The notes below the pieces were generated by a model that was given only the letters and a program-made list of their open reading frames with translations, was not told the DNA's origin and searched no databases. Below, piece by piece: positions 57,381-64,000 of a stretch of 64,000 bases of DNA. Position 1 is the stretch's first letter. Every line of letters starts with the position of its first letter. The stretch spans positions 248,001 through 312,000 of the forward strand of contig JAJNNY010000037.1 in assembly GCA_022453515.1 (NCBI GenBank), written 5' to 3'. Made by a program: the position numbers and the translations under genes. The stretch comes from Astrocystis sublimbata. Taxonomy: Eukaryota > Ascomycota > Sordariomycetes > Xylariales > Xylariaceae.

Positions 57381-59204
57381 ATGGCGTTGACCGTGAAGCA
57401 CCTCAACTCTGACTCCTCGTTCCTCCTCTCTTTTGAGCCAGTCATACCTGAATCTGTCGCCGGCTCAGTGATACCCCGGCCCTTCACCATACTGCTAGAT
57501 CCGTGGATAACGGGGTCATCGACAATATTCCATGCCCGGATCTCTATCACATCACATAAACGACCAGCCTGCATCTCATCGCTTGCGGAGCTACCGCAAC
57601 CCCCGGACCTCGTCATTATTAGCCAGCACAAGCCTGATCACTGCAATGAGGCAACATTGCGCCAACTCCCCGCGCGGGGTGATACGATCATTATTGCCGA
57701 GCCTGCATCTGCACGCCTGATCAAAAGCTGGAAGTACTTCGACAAGGAGAAAGTTCGGACCGTTGAGCGATGGGAAGACCCACGCCTCACGGGAAAGCAG
57801 TCGGTGGTACGGATACCTGTCCCGCCTCTGCAACCCAACGGACAAGAGGGCGAGGTTACCGTCGCCTATATCCCGCAAAAGCATGATATTGCCGGTCTCC
57901 ACAGCGCCATCGGCATCACTTACAAAGCGCCGCCTACACACGGCTTGAAGAAACTGATATCGCAGTCTAAGACTCTCACGCCGCCTTCAACTCCAGGGTC
58001 ATATGTCAATGCCAAGCAATACGTCGATGCGGAGGGACAGGTGACTGTCATTACACCGTCAGGAGACACCTTTCTGCTACCTCCAACACCTCCTATGTCT
58101 CCCGTTTCCCCAGTCTCATCCAAATCGTTACGATCCATCCGCTCTGTGTCCACACTGATCGCCTCGCCGACACATAACCTCTACAGCCCCAGTTTCCGCC
58201 CTGCGACGTCCCGGAGTGAAAAGGCTCTGCCGCCGAGTCCGTACAGCCACAGCCGACCCATCTCGCTGATATTCTCACCACACGGGATACAGTACAGCTA
58301 CATCGCTCACTACGCAACGTCGCATCTCGTCGCCGAGGCGGCCCTACCGCTGACCGCGCTCCTCCACTGCATGGACAGCATCGACAATCCGTGGTGGCTC
58401 GGCGGCAACATCTGCGCCGGTGTGCCTTACGGCGCCGAGATCGCCTCGAAGCTAGGGGCTAGACTGTGGATCAGTGCGCACGATGGGGAGAAGAATGTTC
58501 GAGGTCTAGCTACGGGGTTACTGAAGACACGGCGGTGGGACGACAAGGAGATCCGAGGGTATCTGGAGAACAAGGTTGATGGGCCCGAACCCGGGCTCGG
58601 ACTCTCACACTCGCATGCTCGGAAAAGCCAGGTTGATCTGCGGCAGCAGCAGAAGAAGGGAGGCGCGCAACGACAGAAGAACTGCACAGAGGTATTGCGT
58701 CTCGACTGTGGCGAGGAAATACTGGTGTCTGGAACCGGACAGCTGTGGCGCACTACGAATGATAATGACAATACCCAGTCGATCGCGAAGCAGAAACCCA
58801 ATCTTGTCAAGGAAGAAGAAATACCTCCTGTCCCTCCTCTCCCACCCCTTCCTCCGCTGCCACTGATCCCCAAATCATCTGTGGCAAAAATCAGGAACCA
58901 AAAGAAATACAGCAAGTCGATGGAGACACTGGTGCTCCCTACAGTCCAGGACGGCATGTCGCCAAGAAAGACCGGTCGTTACAGGACTCTGAGGACTTTG
59001 GATCTGATCAAGCCTTCGCCGAGACTGATCATCGAACACGAAGGACACGACACCCCCAACGTACGACCCCCGGCGCGGCCTCCTCGGAGTCCTATTGAAA
59101 GCCCTCTTGGAAATGGGACTGGGATGAAAACCACAAAGGCGCCCGTTGAGCCAGTTGGGGCGGATGCGCCCATCTCACCCAGGAGCGTGAGGTTCGCGAC
59201 CTAA
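57381..59204 (+). CDS. metallo-beta-lactamase-fold (UlaG-like) protein with long disordered inserts
   Basis: Intronless, 607 aa, ATG at 57381 (AGCATGG). The N-terminal fold resembles the UlaG/lactamase_B_3 group: FTILLDPWITGSSTIFHARI (strand with the conserved DPW), PDLVIISQHKPDHCNEATL (position of the metal motif, normally HxHxDH), then DTIIIAEPASARLIKSWKYF. The first metal His is missing (SQHKPDH has Gln-His-x-x-Asp-His), so one metal site may be altered. After a Pro/Ser-rich insert (residues about 195-285) the fold resumes with ISLIFSPHGIQYSYIAHYAT, WWLGGNICAGVPYGAEIASK and RLWISAHDGEKN. The C-terminal 180 residues are disordered, with polyproline PPVPPLPPLPPLPLIPK and basic stretches. Family members hydrolyse phosphoester or lactone substrates; the activity here is unknown. 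Confidence 0.72.
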   Translation: MALTVKHLNSDSSFLLSFEPVIPESVAGSVIPRPFTILLDPWITGSSTIFHARISITSHKRPACISSLAELPQPPDLVIISQHKPDHCNEATLRQLPARGDTIIIAEPASARLIKSWKYFDKEKVRTVERWEDPRLTGKQSVVRIPVPPLQPNGQEGEVTVAYIPQKHDIAGLHSAIGITYKAPPTHGLKKLISQSKTLTPPSTPGSYVNAKQYVDAEGQVTVITPSGDTFLLPPTPPMSPVSPVSSKSLRSIRSVSTLIASPTHNLYSPSFRPATSRSEKALPPSPYSHSRPISLIFSPHGIQYSYIAHYATSHLVAEAALPLTALLHCMDSIDNPWWLGGNICAGVPYGAEIASKLGARLWISAHDGEKNVRGLATGLLKTRRWDDKEIRGYLENKVDGPEPGLGLSHSHARKSQVDLRQQQKKGGAQRQKNCTEVLRLDCGEEILVSGTGQLWRTTNDNDNTQSIAKQKPNLVKEEEIPPVPPLPPLPPLPLIPKSSVAKIRNQKKYSKSMETLVLPTVQDGMSPRKTGRYRTLRTLDLIKPSPRLIIEHEGHDTPNVRPPARPPRSPIESPLGNGTGMKTTKAPVEPVGADAPISPRSVRFAT

Positions 59205-60501
59205 ATTGCCCAGTCTTGCCCTGGTCGTTCTTTGTGCTGTCATGTTCCTCCTCACTTGTGCTTTTTTTCCTTTCTTTCTAACAATTGTATTGTGTATTTG
59301 TATTCTTCTTCCTGCCTTCCTTGTTTTTTCAAGTCCTTCCCCCCTTCCCCCTTCACAGTTATACGAGAGAAGAAGGGATTCTGCAAACCACACACAGCAC
59401 ACCAGGCGACCAGGCGTATACAGTCACATTCATCCAGACTGGAGGTACTCACGAGATACGATACGGGATACGGGATAGGGATCAGGGCAGATACACATAA
59501 AGATCCCAAACGGCGCGGCAGGGCACGGTACGATTTCCTTTTTGATACCATACGTTACGATACGAGACCATGCACAGGTGGCACAGGCATAAGCACGAAC
59601 ACAGGCGAGACAGGCACCCAACGGATTGGCGTAAGGTTATTGGTGCATTCATCGCGGCTCTCACATAACTCCAAGCATGCAGCCTGCTCATGTCTTCATC
59701 ACGCTCGCCTTCAGAGCCCGGCCATCTCTTGAGTCTTGTCATGTTTTGTCTCTTCTTGATTTGCTGGAGTTTGAACGGCGAACGAGAAAAATAAGGATCA
59801 AATGCATTTACGACCATTGGTCGGGGCGGCTGGGCAAGTAGTTTGCTTGATGGTTGAAGCCGGCCAGCCAGCCAGCATACAAAACGGAACGGAACAAGTA
59901 GGCCATAGGTACTTAGGCAGGTAGATAGGTATTCTATAAAGAGTACGAGAATACGATGAATGCTCTCTCCCTTTCAGAGACTCGGGGGCTCGAATGAAAT
60001 CTATCTACGTGATCACCTTCGTCTCGTCTGGGGCATTGGGAATCCCGCTTGAGAATTATAAACCTGACTGACATCAATACGCCCACAACACAACCATGCC
60101 ATGCCATGCCCTGCCCTGCGAGTCCATCGCTGTCTCCTTCCTTCTACTTGGCCTTTCCGGCCCTCTTCCGGACGTTCGTCATAAATCATCAAATCATTCA
60201 ACCGAGGTGAGGGGGGTATCAATCACGGCGTCTCCGCACATTCCAAGCCCCGAGGCACGCGTGGGTTCCGATATCAGATCGCAATGCAATATTCCCAACA
60301 ACGTTCTTCAAGACCCGATCCATAATCGCGACAATGGGAAAACCAGTGTCCAGTCGTTCTGACGTACTAGTACAAATCACGCCCAAGTGATGCCGAAGCC
60401 CGGCGGTGCATGGGTTTCACTCGGGGTTGGTATCTGGCCGACCAGGTAAGGTGGTTCATGGACGATATATACGATCCCCCGGGAAATGAGACGGCCTTGC
60501 T
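59205..60501. other. convergent 3' intergenic region, 1.3 kb
   Basis: This lies between the stops of the MBL-fold and EF-hand genes. It holds a tandem of GATACGATACGGGATACGGG type (about 59456-59480), CCATGCCATGCC-type repeats (about 60095-60115) and GGTAGATAGGTA (about 59920). A polypyrimidine tract runs 59260-59355. No gene. Confidence 0.45.
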
Positions 60502-62126
60502 TTACTTCAGTTGCTTCAAGATTTCGACCAGGAAGTCTTCGAACCCCAGGGTGATGTAACCATCACGGTCGTCGTCGTACTTCTTGAACACATCGGTCAT
60601 CCGCTTGAGACTGATGCAAGCCTGGACGAAGAGGTCGAAGCTCATGACACCCTCGCTGCGCTTGTCGTACGTGTTGAAGAGCAGCTCTACGAAGCCGGGA
60701 CTCAGACGGTAACGGAAGGCGATGAGCGCATTGGTGAACTCGTCGAGACTGATGCCTCCGGACCGATCAACGTCGAAGCGATCGAACAGGGTGCGCCACG
60801 AGGCGAGGAAGGACCACAGCCCGCAGAACTCGTCGAAGCCGATGGTGCCGGAGCGGTCGCTGTCGAACATCCGGATCATCATGCGCACCGTCTGCGGGTC
60901 AAAGGCGGTCCAGTCACCGTTGACGAGGGCTGCTGATAGTTCGCGCTCCGAAAGCTGTCCGGTACCTGGATCGCGGCGGTTAGCGCTGTCCGGTCTGGCG
61001 CCTGCGCCTGTGCATGTGTGTATCACATGTGATGTAGTTCTATGCTGTAGATATGCGCCTGCATGGAGTCGGCTATCGGCAGATCTGCCAAGGCAATTTC
61101 ATGCATCCTCAGGGTCTGTGATCCGGTGGTCTGACCTCACCATACCGCACTATACCGCACGACCACCCGAGGAGAAAGCATGCGCGCATTCCGATAGCGA
61201 TATGATGATAGGAAGTAGAAAAAGTTTTGGACTTACTATCCTTATCTACAGCGCGGAACAGTGGCAGGAGGCTGGGATCGGCGCCACCGTCCTGGGGAAC
61301 GGGCGAGGGCGGAGGTCTGTTGGAAGCAGGCGGACGGTTGTGCGCCGAGGGTCGCTGGCCAGTGGCCGGGGGCGGCGGCGACATTGGTGAGTAGGAATGC
61401 GACGACATTGAGCCGTAGTGTGTCCGGCCGCTCGACGACTGGTGACTCGAGGACTCGTGCCTTCTGCTGGGGTAGGTGTCGTGCCGTGAAGGAGCCAAGT
61501 TCTGGGGTACTGGAGGCGGCGGTTTAGATTGGTAGTGTGAAGCGACAGGTCTCGGTCCGCCGCCTTTCTGTAGAAGGAGAAACTGAGTGTCAGTTATGTT
61601 GCAATACAAAGCCAAAGCCAAAGCCAAAGCCAAAGCCAAAGCCAAAGCCAAAGCCAAAGCCAAAGACGCTCTGTGCGCTCGTGGAGATGGATGAAGTGGA
61701 ACCGAGGGCCTGCTGCGATAAGGGTAGACGCAAGGAGCTGGGATGGTGTATGTCCGGACGAAGACTGCGACGAGGGAAATAGCTGGAGAGGGCTACGAAC
61801 CTGGTCTGGCTCGGCGAACCTATCAAGTGATGTTAGCGTATTGTTATTTTGTTATTTTGGTAGTTTTTGTTTGTCTAGTGTTTGATCACCAATGGGCGCC
61901 CTTTGTCCTACCGAATAGGAGCTGCCCCACGGCAGAAGGGGGCGCCGTGGTGTTGCAACAGCATCCGACCACGCAGCGCATGTACGATAGGTCAGAGGGC
62001 GGCCGGAGGTCAGGGAATGGGCGACGCGGGATTACGATGCTGGTGGGGTAGAGGGACGAAGACGATTCGCGGCGTTGCGACTTACCTTGGCAGTTCGTCT
62101 GGGTTATAGGGCCTGTTGTATGCCAT
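60502..62126 (-). CDS. penta-EF-hand (ALG-2/Pef1-like) calcium-binding protein, four exons with a micro-exon
   Basis: Exons (minus) 62126..62086, 61819..61801, 61567..61237 and 60965..60502 sum to 855 nt, 284 aa. Exon 1 encodes MAYNRPYNPDELPR. Exon 2 is a 19-nt micro-exon (FAEPDQ), needed to reach the frame of exon 3. Exon 3 is a Pro/Ser-rich linker typical of penta-EF proteins. EF-hand 1 is split by intron 3 and restored on splicing (DKDSTGQLSERE, a perfect 12-residue loop). Further loops: DSDRSGTIGFDE, DVDRSGGISLDE, a degenerate YDKRSEGVMSFD and DDDRDGYITLGF. Fungal members act in calcium signalling, ESCRT-linked trafficking and cell polarity. Introns of 266, 233 and 271 nt are long for this genome. 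The micro-exon uses a GTTCGT donor. Confidence 0.85.
61607..61674. repeat. (AAAGCC)n hexanucleotide repeat in an intron
   Basis: About ten near-perfect AAAGCC units, 1 kb inside the EF-hand gene, within its second intron between the micro-exon and exon 3. On the sense (minus) strand it reads GGCTTT. It opens artefactual Lys-Pro and Gly-Phe frames in both directions. Confidence 0.92.
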
Positions 62127-64000
62127 CTTGGGCTCTCCTCTCTCCGCGATAACAGCGGACGCGCGCGCACGGTAGCACACGACAGACAGCAGATAAATGA
62201 ACAGGAGCGCCTTTCGAGCTAACGATATAGATTTTGGGTAGGAGGACAAGGAGGGCGGCAGTTTAGGTTTTCAGGTCGGCCTCATGAGGGGTGTTGAAAA
62301 TCCTGAAAGCGTCGACGAGGGAATGCGTTTGCTTTATTACCTTAGATCGTACGTACCCTGGCATCCTGCATCCTGGATTATTTTAGGTGGCTCGGGCGGG
62401 CTGTCGTCTAGAGGGGGGAGGGGGTCAGCTGCAGGCCTGCCCAGGGAATAGGTGGGGTACCTACCAGCTACCAGCTCCTTCTCTGGGTCACCCTTCGGCC
62501 ATCAGCTGCACCCTTGCATCGAAGGTCTCTTCCGCATTTAATGGAAATGACGGTACCTGTCGCTCACGAACCGCAGCAGCAGCCCTAGAGGCGCCCAGTC
62601 ATATGGGACCTACCGGCACCTTCCACCTAACGGCATTCCGCTAGCCGTTGGTGTAGCGCCTGGTTTACGGTTGGGTCCAGCGGATGCGGCACTATAACCC
62701 AACCCCACTAATGCTCAGCTACATACTGGAACTGCGCGTGAATTCATGATCCCTCTGCAACACCAACACAAACGAATAACACCTTTAGAAGCCTTTGCCT
62801 GCTGCATTAAGCCTCTGGTAAATGAATTATATGTCCTTCAGAACAGGCAGACGTAACTCTCTACATTATCATTGGCACATACGTCGTGACTCAGAGCGAG
62901 GGCGCATGAGGTAAGCATCAGTGCTGTACACGATGAGCCGGGCAGTGCCCAAAGCTCGCGAGGCGCTGTGGGCCCATTAATCGAAAGCAATACCGACGGC
63001 ATGGAGTCGGAAAGGGGCGATGCGACACGGCAGAGAGAATACCAAGACCGGGCGATGTCTTCCTTCGACGGGAGCTCTAATCGAAGGACAAAAAAAAGAG
63101 AATAGCCGCGGAAGGATTGTGACTAGAAGCAGCACCTAGAAGCGGCCAAGGCTGAGTCGCCTTACAAGGTTGATTTTGGCCGCTATGCGCCGGGGCTGTG
63201 TAAGTCGGGTATCCTCCTGGTCCGTCCCGATAGTAGACTGACAGGTAACAGGCAAACAGGTATCTCCTAAAGTGATGCTCGCATTCTCTTTGTTCCGTAA
63301 GATTAAGAGCGGCAAGTCCAAAGCAAAGTTGATCATGGCTGTGCGATTCACCCTGACCGTCCATAATGACTGGAACCGCGACAGCGAATCGTCATGCAGA
63401 AGGGGAAAACTTGGCCATGTAAGCGCACCGCGTCACTTCTGATTCACCATCCCAGTCTCTCGCCCGACGACCCTGACGATCTCTTTCTTGTCCAATGTCA
63501 GTCAGCATGGGAGCAGAGCTTCATTCCTTGCTCCTTTTAATTGTCTCATGGGCTATCGCCTCTCACGCGCGGCACAGTCTGATGCCCAAGCTCAAATCGC
63601 ATCTCTGCATAACAGTGTCGGTACCACGTGAGCTGTACGAGGGATGGAATGAGTCGAGCAGCTCCATAAGACAACGTCCCGCTGTTCTGCCGCTTGAAGT
63701 CATCAGATAGGCGCAACCGGATTCGGCAAAGGCGGCACCCCGTAGGTACAGTGCTACTATATACATCCGTAGTACGAGTATGTAATCTAGAGACGGAATG
63801 CTACCCCAACCCAGGAGCACAATACGATATTTCTACGTCACAGAATCGAAAAGGGAGGTGATGCCGCAACTGATTTGTAATCTTACAAGCTAACTCGCTG
63901 CTTGTGTGCAATTTTGAACCCATTTTCGAAGCAGCTACCCCAGATCAACTGCCAAAATAGTGCATTCGATGAGATACTACCAGGCAGGTAAGTACGCGTA
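62127..64000. other. right-end intergenic region
   Basis: 1.9 kb upstream of the EF-hand gene. The first few hundred bases are presumably its promoter. Only short, unrecognisable frames were found, and nothing is cut by the window edge that I can support. Confidence 0.45.

Noticed and set aside
61537..61826. Lys-Pro and Gly-Phe repeat proteins on either strand
   Set aside because: Products of the intronic AAAGCC repeat, not genes.

Overview
The window is nuclear DNA from a filamentous ascomycete (Pezizomycotina, probably Sordariomycetes). Genes are mostly single-copy eukaryotic genes with short introns (about 40-150 nt) that have GTAAGT/GTACGT/GTATGT-type donors and CTAAC-like branch sites. 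Diagnostic fungal families are present: a division 1 chitin synthase, a fungal-specific transcription factor domain, and fungal forms of Prp16, PWP1 and Tls1. There is no operon structure, rRNA, CRISPR array or convincing tRNA. About half of the window is intergenic.

Layout. 1.2-4.0 kb: a two-exon gene with a C-terminal XPF-like/helix-hairpin-helix region, best read as a Zip2/SHOC1-type meiotic crossover factor. 4.2-5.9 kb (-): a WRAP53/Swt21-like WD40 protein with a Ser-Asp repeat. 6.8-8.0 kb: a PQ-loop membrane protein. 8.4-14.3 kb: an accessory-looking block with a pogo/CENP-B-type DNA-binding protein that lacks a transposase domain, an aminoglycoside-phosphotransferase-fold protein with an N-terminal Cys/His cluster, and a five-exon fusion of tandem transposon-style HTHs to a fungal transcription factor domain. 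14.7-16.2 kb (-): an R3H protein. 17.2-18.9 kb (-): a double-PAN single-pass membrane protein. 20.6-25.8 kb (-): a chitin synthase with a membrane-anchored polysaccharide deacetylase directly upstream on the same strand, a plausible cell wall pair.

25.8-36.0 kb is gene-poor, with only one conserved hypothetical gene at 29.7-30.5 kb. 36.0-37.1 kb is a proline iminopeptidase gene with one in-frame TAG. 37.4-47.9 kb is dense with housekeeping genes: PWP1 (ribosome biogenesis), Prp16 (splicing helicase), acylphosphatase (four exons, the first only 12 nt), Tls1/C9orf78 (spliceosome associated) and a C2H2 plus RING-like zinc protein. 47.9-57.4 kb is again sparse, holding a sulfotransferase-like P-loop gene and one doubtful spliced ORF. 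57.4-62.1 kb carries a large metallo-beta-lactamase-fold protein and a penta-EF-hand protein with a 19-nt micro-exon and a hexanucleotide repeat in the next intron. The last 1.9 kb has no supported gene.

All gene models were built by hand from splice signals, reading frame and family recognition. No database search was possible. The most unusual items are the HTH-transcription factor fusion, the cluster of transposon-derived DNA-binding domains around it, and the single nonsense codon in the otherwise intact iminopeptidase.
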